DNA of 6,622 nt from an uncultured Prevotellaceae bacterium (GTDB lineage: Bacteria > Bacteroidota > Bacteroidia > Bacteroidales > Bacteroidaceae), in contig CALZJL010000071.1 of the NCBI GenBank assembly GCA_945787625.1, positions 1 through 6,622 on the forward strand. The letters are read 5' to 3'. Below, piece by piece: positions 1-6,601 of the stretch (positions within the stretch are counted from its first letter, which is position 1; each line of letters starts with the position of its first letter). Below the pieces are notes generated by a model, which had not been told where the DNA came from, ran no database searches, and was given only the letters and a program-made list of their open reading frames with translations. A program made the position numbers and the translations under genes.

Positions 1-2
1 TA

Positions 3-1286
3 GCAGCGGTGGTATGGAAGTTGTTTTTCTCAGCTCCCGATTTGACGGGTCTTGTCCCGTCTGATGCAACGGCTATTGCTATGGTCGATGTGAAGACTAT
101 AATTACGGATGCTGGTGTGCCCAAGTCTATGCTGAAAGACATCGACAACGATACAGGTGTTGATTTCTCACAGCCCGTATACATCTTCAGGCGTGGGGCA
201 AATATTGGTTTTGTAGCTGCGGTCGACGAGGTCGACGAGCTTGACGACAATCTCGACAGATGTACACAACGTTCGGGCTATACATTTGGCGTTTTGGGCG
301 GTTTTGTGGTCTGTCACGATGATGAGCGGCTCCTGTGTATGGGTCCCTTGGCTTCGCTCTCCGACAAAGCCTTGCTCGACGAAATGGTTAGGTTGATGCG
401 CCTTCCCAATACGCCCTCCTATCTGATGGAGAGGCTGGAGCGCTCCAAGAGTCCTGTAGCAGCGGTCGTCGCACCCCATGCCCTTCCCGAATCGCTGTAC
501 GCGCTTGTAGACAAGGCTATGCCTCACGGTCTCAGTACAGACAGCCTCATGTTTGTCTTCGACGGTTCGGTCAGCGAGAACAGTATCAAATTGTCGCTTT
601 TGCCCCAATACTCTACAGATGAGAGCGTAGACATTATGGCCAAACTGCTCGGTGAGTTCAAACCGATAACAGCCACTTTGGTGTCAGCTTCGCCTCAGGA
701 TCCTGCCGTATGGCTTTGTATGGGCGTGCATGGCGACAGGCTACTCAAGCAGTTGCGCCTTGTGCCCAAGATTCGCTCAGCCATGCTCGGCCTGAACATG
801 TGTATAGACGCAGACATGATGATGAATGCAGCCGAAGGAGATATGGTCGTGGCGTTTCCTAAGGTATCGCTCAAGAGACAGCCATGGGTGCTCCTCTCAG
901 AAGTCAAGGACACACGCTTCATGCGAAACCGCAGCTCGTGGAACACCTCCGGGCTGGGTTTCGGTATCGATATCATGGGTACAAACACGCTCGTCATGGC
1001 AAGCGTTGATGCTGAGATGCCACGTCAGGATGTCGTGAATCCCAATACTTCGCTCACGATGCTCAAGAGCAAGATGATGGGACAGCATATTTTCCTCAGC
1101 ATCAATGTCCCCAAGGTGCTCAATCCCCTGCTTCCCGCACTTGCCGTATTGGGATACGGAGAGGAGTGGTACCGCCCACTTGACGTTGTAGACAGGGTCA
1201 ATGTCTCTGTCGGAGTCAAGGAGAGTAGCATAGAACTGACTTTAAACCGCAGCATCAGGGAGATGGTAGAGTCATGGAATCAATAA
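3..1286 (+). CDS. DUF4836-like exported/membrane-anchored protein, 5' end cut by window
   Basis: No biochemical function is known to me for this protein. The frame is open to the left edge: the first start-like codon is a GTG at 9, but in-frame Ala codons precede it at 3-8. The residues before and at that point (AAVVWKLFF) look like the tail of a hydrophobic N-terminal anchor or signal, so the true start is probably outside the window. The visible part has about 425 residues. It opens with a motif typical of Bacteroidetes DUF4836 proteins (LVPSDATAIAMVDVKTII), and similar strand-helix units recur near residues 236-250 (AVWLCMGVHGDRLLKQL) and 360-375 (HIFLSINVPKVLNPLL). That gives the impression of a repetitive alpha/beta extracytoplasmic protein without catalytic motifs. 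Its stop overlaps the next gene's start by 13 nt, so it is co-translated with an ABC transporter and could be its periplasmic partner (inference). The family name rests on motif resemblance only. Confidence 0.7.
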   Translation, partial: AAVVWKLFFSAPDLTGLVPSDATAIAMVDVKTIITDAGVPKSMLKDIDNDTGVDFSQPVYIFRRGANIGFVAAVDEVDELDDNLDRCTQRSGYTFGVLGGFVVCHDDERLLCMGPLASLSDKALLDEMVRLMRLPNTPSYLMERLERSKSPVAAVVAPHALPESLYALVDKAMPHGLSTDSLMFVFDGSVSENSIKLSLLPQYSTDESVDIMAKLLGEFKPITATLVSASPQDPAVWLCMGVHGDRLLKQLRLVPKIRSAMLGLNMCIDADMMMNAAEGDMVVAFPKVSLKRQPWVLLSEVKDTRFMRNRSSWNTSGLGFGIDIMGTNTLVMASVDAEMPRQDVVNPNTSLTMLKSKMMGQHIFLSINVPKVLNPLLPALAVLGYGEEWYRPLDVVDRVNVSVGVKESSIELTLNRSIREMVESWNQ

Positions 1287-1918
1287 GTTTTCTCTCCGTA
1301 TTACCGCAGGTGTTTGCCGCCGAGTGTGACCTCAGCAGCGAGCTGTGGTGCAAGGATGTAATCTTCAGTAAGGGGGAGTGCACTCTGGTTCAGGCCGCAA
1401 GCGGTACGGGCAAGAGTACACTATGCAGCTATATCACAGGTTTCCGACACGACTACTCGGGCAGGATACTGTTTGATGCGTCAGACATCTCGTCATTCTC
1501 GCACGCCAAGTGGACAGCCATACGCCGCTCTGAGGTCTCGTTGCTCTTCCAGGAACTGCGTCTTTTCCCAGAGCTTACGGCCATGGAGAACGTCGAAATC
1601 AAAAACCGCCTGACAGGCTACCTCTCGCGTAGCCGTATCGAGGAGATGTTTGATATGCTTGGCATAGCCGACAAACTCGATGCGCGCATAGGTCAGATGT
1701 CTTTCGGGCAGCAACAGCGTGTAGGCATGATACGCGCACTCGCCCAGCCGTTTGACTTTATCCTGCTCGACGAGCCTGTCAGCCATCTTGACGAGAGCAA
1801 TTCCGCTACGATGGCATCGCTCCTGTTGGAGGAAGCACGCCGTCAGGGTGCAGGCATTATAGCCACGAGCATCGGCAAACACATGTCTTTACCATACAAT
1901 CGAGTATTGAAACTATGA
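1274..1918 (+). CDS. ABC transporter ATP-binding protein (LolD/FtsE/MacB-size) with atypical motifs
   Basis: This is a cytoplasmic ATPase subunit of 214 residues, the size of LolD or FtsE, that should power the permease encoded next. Motifs in order: Walker A at 41-49 (AASGTGKST, Lys47), Q-loop Gln93 in LLFQELRLFPELTAMEN, signature at 143-150 (SFGQQQRV, where SGGQQ is usual), Walker B FILLDEP at 162-168 with Asp166 and catalytic Glu167, and D-loop SHLD at 170-173. Three positions are unusual: Ala41 replaces the first Walker A Gly, Phe144 replaces a signature Gly, and the switch (H-loop) position has Ser199 (IIATSIGKH) instead of His. Walker Lys, Gln and Glu are intact, so nucleotide binding and probably hydrolysis remain likely. 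The ATG at 1274 lies inside the upstream gene (13-nt overlap), and the stop overlaps the permease start (ATGA), indicating translational coupling. The transported substrate cannot be told from sequence. Confidence 0.93.
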   Translation: MESISFLSVLPQVFAAECDLSSELWCKDVIFSKGECTLVQAASGTGKSTLCSYITGFRHDYSGRILFDASDISSFSHAKWTAIRRSEVSLLFQELRLFPELTAMENVEIKNRLTGYLSRSRIEEMFDMLGIADKLDARIGQMSFGQQQRVGMIRALAQPFDFILLDEPVSHLDESNSATMASLLLEEARRQGAGIIATSIGKHMSLPYNRVLKL

Positions 1919-3099
1919 TTTGGAAACTACTTGGACAGCATATCAGCGTACTCCAGCTCGTAGGATTTGCCCTCGCAAACCTCGTTGGGACGCTCATCAT
2001 ACTTCTTGCCTTGCAGTTCTGTCAGGATTTGACACCAGCATTCACCTCCGAAGACGGCGTTCTCGGGAGTGACTATCTGATAGTCTCCAAGAGCATTACC
2101 ACGATGCAAGGCATCAGCGGAGATGCAGGAGGCTTCGGCGCTGATGAAATCGAGGACATTTCGCGACAAGGCTTTTGTCTGGAAGCAGGAAGTTTTACCG
2201 CCTCCAATTATAGCGTGAGCTGCAGCATGGGGCTCGACGGTATGCCAGCCTTTGGGACTGAGATGTTTTTCGAATCCGTACCCGACGGATTTGTAGACTC
2301 GCGCGACGAACGATGGTCATGGGACGAACAGTCCCAGGTCGTACCCATCATTCTGCCCCGTACGTATTTGGCCCTATACAACTTCGGCTTTGCCCAGAGC
2401 CGTCAGCTGCCCAAGATGAGCGAGGGGCTGGTGTCGATGATAGACCTCACCCTCACTCTGAGCGGCAACGGACTGAGCGAACGCATGAAAGGGCGTGTCG
2501 TAGGCTTTTCGGGCAGGCTCAACACCATACTCGTCCCCGAGAGCTTCATGACGTGGAGCAACAGGCGATATGCTCCCGGAGTTGCCAACGAGCCTACCAG
2601 ACTCATTCTAAAGGTCTCCAATCCCACAGATCCGACCATACCAGTCTATACCGAGGGTCATGGGTATGAGATACAGGACAATAAGCTTGCCGCTTCGCGC
2701 ACGACATTCCTGCTCAAGGTCGTCTCTACGGTCATCATCATGGTCGGAGGGCTAATCTCGTTGCTGAGTTTCTACATACTGATGCTCAGCGTCTATCTGC
2801 TTGTCCAGAAGAACACCTACAAGCTCCAGAACCTCCTGCTCATCGGCTATAGTACCAGCTCGGTCTGCCTGCCATACCAGATGCTCACAGTAGGTATAAA
2901 CGCAGCCGTCATGGCAATCGCGCTCGTAGTACTATATTTCGTCAGAAAGTATTATATGCAGATACTTTGGCAACTATTCCCCGATATGCCTCAAGGCAGT
3001 ATGTGGCTTGCCTCTGGTCTGGCTCTTGCGCTATTCGCAATAGTCTCTACGCTCAATATCGTGGCCATACGTCGTAAAATAGGACTCATTCAGTACTAA
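1915..3099 (+). CDS. FtsX/MacB-type ABC transporter permease
   Basis: This is an inner-membrane permease of 394 residues with the four-helix layout of the FtsX/MacB (type VII ABC) class. TM1 spans about 13-35. A single large periplasmic domain follows (about 36-265). TM2 covers about 266-297, TM3 about 319-344 and TM4 about 363-386, with a short basic tail (IRRKIG). A conserved-looking cytoplasmic segment (LQNLLLIGYSTSS, about 304-316) after TM2 corresponds to the region that contacts the ATPase in this class. The ectodomain of about 230 residues contains Cys88 and Cys103, which could form a disulfide. The start codon overlaps the ATPase stop by 4 nt, so the two subunits are made together. 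Members of this class do not move solutes through a pore; they act by mechanotransmission on periplasmic or outer-membrane partners (established for MacB and FtsEX). Which process applies here is unknown; the upstream DUF4836-like protein is the obvious candidate partner. Confidence 0.9.
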   Translation: MIWKLLGQHISVLQLVGFALANLVGTLIILLALQFCQDLTPAFTSEDGVLGSDYLIVSKSITTMQGISGDAGGFGADEIEDISRQGFCLEAGSFTASNYSVSCSMGLDGMPAFGTEMFFESVPDGFVDSRDERWSWDEQSQVVPIILPRTYLALYNFGFAQSRQLPKMSEGLVSMIDLTLTLSGNGLSERMKGRVVGFSGRLNTILVPESFMTWSNRRYAPGVANEPTRLILKVSNPTDPTIPVYTEGHGYEIQDNKLAASRTTFLLKVVSTVIIMVGGLISLLSFYILMLSVYLLVQKNTYKLQNLLLIGYSTSSVCLPYQMLTVGINAAVMAIALVVLYFVRKYYMQILWQLFPDMPQGSMWLASGLALALFAIVSTLNIVAIRRKIGLIQY

Positions 3100-3123
3100 T
3101 CAAGCATACTTCCTGTGTAAAAT

Positions 3124-4572
3124 ATGGAAAAACTCATCAATTTGTACACAAAATGGGCTGGCAGCAAGCCTGCCTCGTGGCAGACCCTCAAGGGGGCTGG
3201 CAGCAACCGTACATACGTGCGCATCGTCGGGACAGACTCCAGCTCCGTCATCGGAGTCATCGGCACCTCAGCCGAGGAGAACGACGCATTCTGCTATATC
3301 GACAGACATTTTGATGCTTGCGGTATCAGCGTCCCCCATCTGCTCATGACCGATGACGACGGTATGCGCTACCTGCAGAGTGACCTCGGCTCCATGAGTC
3401 TGTACGACGCCCTGAAAGATGGGCGTGAGCATGGATATGACGATGAGCACAAGTCGCTTCTCGCCAAGACAGTCCGACAGCTCGTACACATACAATATCG
3501 TGGAGCAGAGGGGCTGGATTTCGACAGATGCTACCCGCAGCCCGTGTTTGACAGGACCAACGTCATGTTTGACCTCAATTACTTCAAGTACTGTTTCCTC
3601 AAGGCTACGGGAGTAGAGTTCAACGAACTTAGGCTCGAAGAGGACTTTGTCAGGCTCGCCGAGGTCTTAGTCGGCCGAGAGAGCCACACGTTCATGTACC
3701 GCGACTTTCAGGCGCGCAACGTGATGCTCGTAGGCGGAGAGCCAGTATTCATCGATTTCCAAGGAGGCAGACGCGGTCCTGTACAGTACGACCTCGTTTC
3801 GTTCCTGTGGCAAGCATCGGCACGCTATCCGCAATCTCTGAGAGACGAGATGATAGCCCAGTATTGCGATGAGACGCAGAAGTATGCCGCGGTCGATGCC
3901 ACAGCATTCAGACAAGAGCTCAACGTCTGGGTGCTATTCCGCACGTTGCAAGTGCTCGGTGCATACGGATTCCGAGGATATTTCGAACGCAAAAAATATT
4001 TCCTCGACAGTATTCCACCAGCCATCGACAACCTTCGTGCCCTTCTTGCCGCTGGGGTGACAGAACCATATCCTTATCTGTCGTCAGTACTGAGCCAGAT
4101 GGCAGAAAAACTTGCAGCTGAAGCCGCATCAAGCCAAAAAGCAAGCGTCTCCAAATACGATGGTCAAGGTCCCTTGGTCGTGAGGGTAAACAGCTTTTCC
4201 TACAAAAAAGGCATACCTGACGATCCGAGTGGAAACGGCGGAGGGTATGTCTTTGACTGTCGCAGTACCCATAATCCTGGCCGTTACGAGCCTTATAAAA
4301 AACTTACCGGACTCGACGAACCCGTCATACGCTTCCTCGAAGACGACGGAGAGATTCTTACCTTCCTGCAGCATATATACAAGCTTGCAGACTCTCATAC
4401 CGCACGCTATATAGAGCGAGGCTTCACCTCGCTGATGTTCTCATTCGGCTGTACCGGAGGCCAGCATCGCAGCGTCTATTGTGCTCAACATTTAGCCGAG
4501 CATCTGCATGAGAAATTCGGCATCAAAGTCATTATCAACCATCGCGAACAAAACATACATCAGGAACTATGA
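3124..4572 (+). CDS. AmgK-like sugar kinase / APH-family phosphotransferase fused to RapZ C-terminal domain
   Basis: A two-domain cytoplasmic protein of 482 residues. Residues 1 to about 325 form an aminoglycoside-phosphotransferase-fold kinase. It has a nucleotide loop at 22-34 (LKGAGSNRTYVRI), a catalytic loop YRDFQARN at 192-199 with base Asp194 and Asn199, and a metal site IDFQGGRRGP at 210-219 with Asp211, followed by QYDLVSFLW. The RDFxxRN...DFQ...GPxxYDLxS pattern matches AmgK, the anomeric MurNAc/GlcNAc kinase of Pseudomonas, better than antibiotic kinases. After an Ala/Ser/Lys-rich linker (about 326-346), residues 350-480 match the RapZ C-terminal domain: FSYKKGIPDD, YVFDCR (375-380), LTGLDEPVIRFLE, the hallmark GCTGGQHRS (442-450), and NHRE near the end. 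The Walker-type N-terminal domain of true RapZ is absent. The gene starts 24 bp after the permease and overlaps a nucleotidyltransferase gene by ATGA. A role in amino-sugar salvage is likely; the exact substrate is inference. Confidence 0.9.
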   Translation: MEKLINLYTKWAGSKPASWQTLKGAGSNRTYVRIVGTDSSSVIGVIGTSAEENDAFCYIDRHFDACGISVPHLLMTDDDGMRYLQSDLGSMSLYDALKDGREHGYDDEHKSLLAKTVRQLVHIQYRGAEGLDFDRCYPQPVFDRTNVMFDLNYFKYCFLKATGVEFNELRLEEDFVRLAEVLVGRESHTFMYRDFQARNVMLVGGEPVFIDFQGGRRGPVQYDLVSFLWQASARYPQSLRDEMIAQYCDETQKYAAVDATAFRQELNVWVLFRTLQVLGAYGFRGYFERKKYFLDSIPPAIDNLRALLAAGVTEPYPYLSSVLSQMAEKLAAEAASSQKASVSKYDGQGPLVVRVNSFSYKKGIPDDPSGNGGGYVFDCRSTHNPGRYEPYKKLTGLDEPVIRFLEDDGEILTFLQHIYKLADSHTARYIERGFTSLMFSFGCTGGQHRSVYCAQHLAEHLHEKFGIKVIINHREQNIHQEL

Positions 4573-5390
4573 AGGCTATGATATTTGCAGCAGGTCTGGG
4601 CACACGTCTCAAACCGTTGACCGACACTATGCCCAAGGCTCTTGTCCCCATAGCAGGAAAACCTTTAATCCAGCACGTCACGGAGAAACTCGTCGGGGGC
4701 GGATTTACAGACATCGTCGTCAATATCCACCACTTTGCCGATATGATAGAAGAGTGGGGGAGCAGAAATTCGGAATTGATGGGTTGCACCATGTCCTTCT
4801 CAGACGAGCGTGACGCTCTTCTCGAAACAGGCGGAGGCGTGAGACATGCCGCAAAACTACTCGAAACATCTAATGACGAGGGACGCTTCCTGATACACAA
4901 CGTTGACATCTTGAGCAACGTCGACCTCGACGACTTCTGGCGAGCAGGAGCGAGCTGCGATGCCCTACTGTTGGTGAGCGAGCGCGACACCCAGAGGTAT
5001 CTCATCTTCGACGCCAACGACCGGCTGGTAGGGTGGACCAATATCAAGACAGGCGAGGTCAAGACCCCATATCCTGCCGTACGCGAAGCCTTTGATGCCG
5101 ACTATACAGCTCCCATAGACGCGTACAACGTGATAACCTCACCATTCTTCCGTCCCAACGGAGCAGGTCCGTACCATCTGCTCGCCTTTGCCGGTATTCA
5201 TCAGATGAACACCCGTTTGCTCAAACGAATGGAGCCATGGCCAGAGAAGTTCAGCATCATAGACTTCTATCTCAGCATGTGCAAAGAGTTTAATATCCGA
5301 GCCTATACCTGTCCGTCACTACGCATCATGGACGTAGGTAAAATCAGCACTCTCGACGAAGCCGCCAGATTTGCCGATTCCCTTAAATGA
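4569..5390 (+). CDS. MurU-like sugar-1-phosphate nucleotidylyltransferase
   Basis: A cytoplasmic enzyme of 273 residues of the NTP_transferase family, which condenses a sugar-1-phosphate with an NTP to give an NDP-sugar and pyrophosphate. The nucleotide-binding signature is complete (GLGTRLKPLTDTMPKAL, 9-25, with Arg13 and Lys23). LLETGGGV (84-91) contacts the base in this family. The two metal-binding acidic sites are Asp113 (IHNVDI) and Asp255 (IMDVGK). FAGIH (207-211) is a sugar-pocket motif also seen in MurU. MurU proteins have roughly 220-245 residues; the surplus seems to sit at about 164-203. The start at 4569 was chosen because it overlaps the kinase stop (ATGA) and gives the usual KAMIFAAG N-terminus; a second ATG at 4578 is possible but less likely. 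Translational coupling to an AmgK-like kinase points to MurNAc- or GlcNAc-type 1-phosphate and UTP as substrates (inference). A different sugar, such as a heptose, cannot be excluded. Confidence 0.88.
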   Translation: MKAMIFAAGLGTRLKPLTDTMPKALVPIAGKPLIQHVTEKLVGGGFTDIVVNIHHFADMIEEWGSRNSELMGCTMSFSDERDALLETGGGVRHAAKLLETSNDEGRFLIHNVDILSNVDLDDFWRAGASCDALLLVSERDTQRYLIFDANDRLVGWTNIKTGEVKTPYPAVREAFDADYTAPIDAYNVITSPFFRPNGAGPYHLLAFAGIHQMNTRLLKRMEPWPEKFSIIDFYLSMCKEFNIRAYTCPSLRIMDVGKISTLDEAARFADSLK

Positions 5391-5394
5391 CAAA

Positions 5395-6519
5395 TCACTC
5401 TACCCAGAGGATATAACCGAGGCTGGCCACGCTTATCGTAATCCATAGCAGCACACCCTGAATCAGAGGACGCAAACCCACGCTACGCAAAGTCTTGCGA
5501 GTGAGAGAAGCTCCGATGAAGAAGAGCGAAAGCGTAATCATGTGCTTCGCCAACTTGTTGACAGCACCGCTGAATTGAGTGGCTATTGCCGAGTTAGCCT
5601 CGCCAAGTAAGGCAGAATTGCCCAAAATATAGGTGTTGACAAGTATGGCGACTATAAACCAGATGATAAAGAGAGGTATATTCCTATACCAAGGCTTCTG
5701 ACCTCCAGCATTAGACTGAGCCATAGTCTTCTTGAAAAACAAGGGAGTCAGCACCACGATGACCACTATCCAAAGCGCACGCGTGAGCTTGATAGTCGTA
5801 CCTACCTCCAGCGCGCTCATACCACTTTGCTCGACCAGTAGAGAGTGAGTCGTGTCGTATGCCGCACACGCGCCCACTACCGAAGACGTGTCGTGTATGG
5901 CAATAGCCGCCCACATGCCAAACTGTTTAAGCGTCATGCCGATAGCGTCACCAATAGGCGGAAATACAAACAGGGCTACGGCGTTGAGTATAAACACCAC
6001 GCCAAGGGCTACAGACATACTCTCAGCCTTGGCCTGAATCGTAGGACCAACAGCAGCTATGGCAGAACCACCACATATAGCCGTACCCGATGACAGCAGA
6101 TAGCTTGTCTGCGAATCAACGCCCAACAGCTTGCGTCCGAACACCCACCCGAGAGCCAACGTGCCGAATACGCTGATGATGGTAAAGAGCATACCCTCGC
6201 TGCCCGAAGCCAAGGCTTTCTCCACATTCATGCCGAATCCAAGCCCGATGACCGAGTATTGGAGCAGTCTCTTGGACATGGTCTTGTTGAACACAGGAAA
6301 AGTCTCACCAAATATCAGAGCAAAAACAAAACCTATGGCAAGCGCCACAGGCGAAGTCGCCCATTGGGTAAACCAATCCATGCTACCCAAATCAATTCCG
6401 AACGTCTCGGCAGCAAAGCCAAGCAGTAGCGACACGCCCATGACAGCGATTATTACGATGTAGCAGACTTCGTTGGCTCCATGCATCAAGCCCTTACTGC
6501 TTTTGATACTATCAGTCAT
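5395..6519 (-). CDS. YeiH/UPF0324-family putative sulfate exporter, integral membrane protein
   Basis: A polytopic inner-membrane protein of 374 residues with about ten hydrophobic segments (for example 18-36, 55-70, 108-126, 167-187, 243-262, 281-300, 351-372). Family hallmarks of UPF0324/YeiH are visible: GTAICGGSAIAAVGP at 145-159, the helix around FGMWAAIAIHDTSSVVGA at 200-217, and KLTRALW at 244-250. The family is commonly named 'putative sulfate exporter' and assigned to PF03601, but firm substrate evidence is scarce, so export of a small anion or sulfur compound is only the family label. The gene opposes the five-gene cluster and its stop codon lies 4 bp from that of the nucleotidyltransferase, so it is a separate unit with no evident functional tie. 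The start at 6519 gives a short polar N-terminus before the first helix. It is preceded by an A-rich leader without Shine-Dalgarno, and a recognisable promoter lies upstream. Confidence 0.92.
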   Translation of the reverse strand: MTDSIKSSKGLMHGANEVCYIVIIAVMGVSLLLGFAAETFGIDLGSMDWFTQWATSPVALAIGFVFALIFGETFPVFNKTMSKRLLQYSVIGLGFGMNVEKALASGSEGMLFTIISVFGTLALGWVFGRKLLGVDSQTSYLLSSGTAICGGSAIAAVGPTIQAKAESMSVALGVVFILNAVALFVFPPIGDAIGMTLKQFGMWAAIAIHDTSSVVGACAAYDTTHSLLVEQSGMSALEVGTTIKLTRALWIVVIVVLTPLFFKKTMAQSNAGGQKPWYRNIPLFIIWFIVAILVNTYILGNSALLGEANSAIATQFSGAVNKLAKHMITLSLFFIGASLTRKTLRSVGLRPLIQGVLLWITISVASLGYILWVE

Positions 6520-6545
6520 AATTGTAGTTTTTTATAAAATCGATA

Positions 6546-6577
6546 CAAAATTACAGCATTATCAAAACATAACCAAG
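6546..6577 (-). promoter_or_regulatory. Bacteroidetes-type sigma-ABfr promoter for the YeiH-family gene
   Basis: Read on the minus strand, TAATTTTG at 6553-6546 matches the Bacteroidetes -7 consensus TAnnTTTG exactly. A CTTG at 6577-6574, three of four bases of the -33 TTTG box, lies 20 bp upstream, which is within the usual 19-21 bp spacing. Transcription would begin near 6538-6541, leaving a 5' leader of about 20 nt that is A-rich (AAAAAACTACAATT before the ATG), as expected where Shine-Dalgarno pairing is not used. A perfect 10-bp palindrome, TTTTATAAAA (6530-6539), falls at the expected start site. Assigned by pattern only. Confidence 0.6.
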
Positions 6578-6601
6578 CATAATGGGCAGAAAAAAGCATA
6601 A
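6568..6601. repeat. CATAA/AAGCATAA short direct repeats overlapping the -33 region
   Basis: On the plus strand the octamer AAGCATAA occurs at 6575-6582 and again at 6594-6601, 19 bp apart, and its core CATAA also occurs at 6568-6572, 10 bp before the copy at 6578. The spacings are close to one and two helical turns, and the middle copy overlaps the proposed -33 box of the YeiH-family gene. That is what a repeated operator would look like, but the copies are short and the region is AT-rich, so chance is a real alternative. Confidence 0.3.

Noticed and set aside
9..11. GTG at 9 as the real start of the first gene
   Set aside because: The frame stays open to the window edge with hydrophobic residues before it, GTG starts are uncommon in Bacteroidetes, and a membrane anchor or signal would otherwise be missing.
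168..608. Minus-strand open frame of about 146 residues opposite the DUF4836-like gene
   Set aside because: The translation shows no domain or hydrophobic pattern, and there is no promoter or spacing consistent with a gene; it is a shadow of the sense gene.
3100..3123. Separate promoter or terminator between the permease and the kinase gene
   Set aside because: Only 24 bp, with no TAnnTTTG box and no hairpin; read-through is the simpler reading.
3124..4110. Aminoglycoside resistance kinase
   Set aside because: The fold is shared, but the RDFxxRN/DFQ/GPxxYDLxS pattern, the RapZ-C fusion and coupling to a nucleotidyltransferase fit sugar metabolism, not drug resistance.
4535..5062. Long minus-strand open frame (about 175 residues) opposite the nucleotidyltransferase
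   Set aside because: Its translation is Ser/Arg/Pro-rich with no recognisable motif, and it lies fully antisense to a well-supported enzyme. It reflects codon bias of the plus-strand gene.
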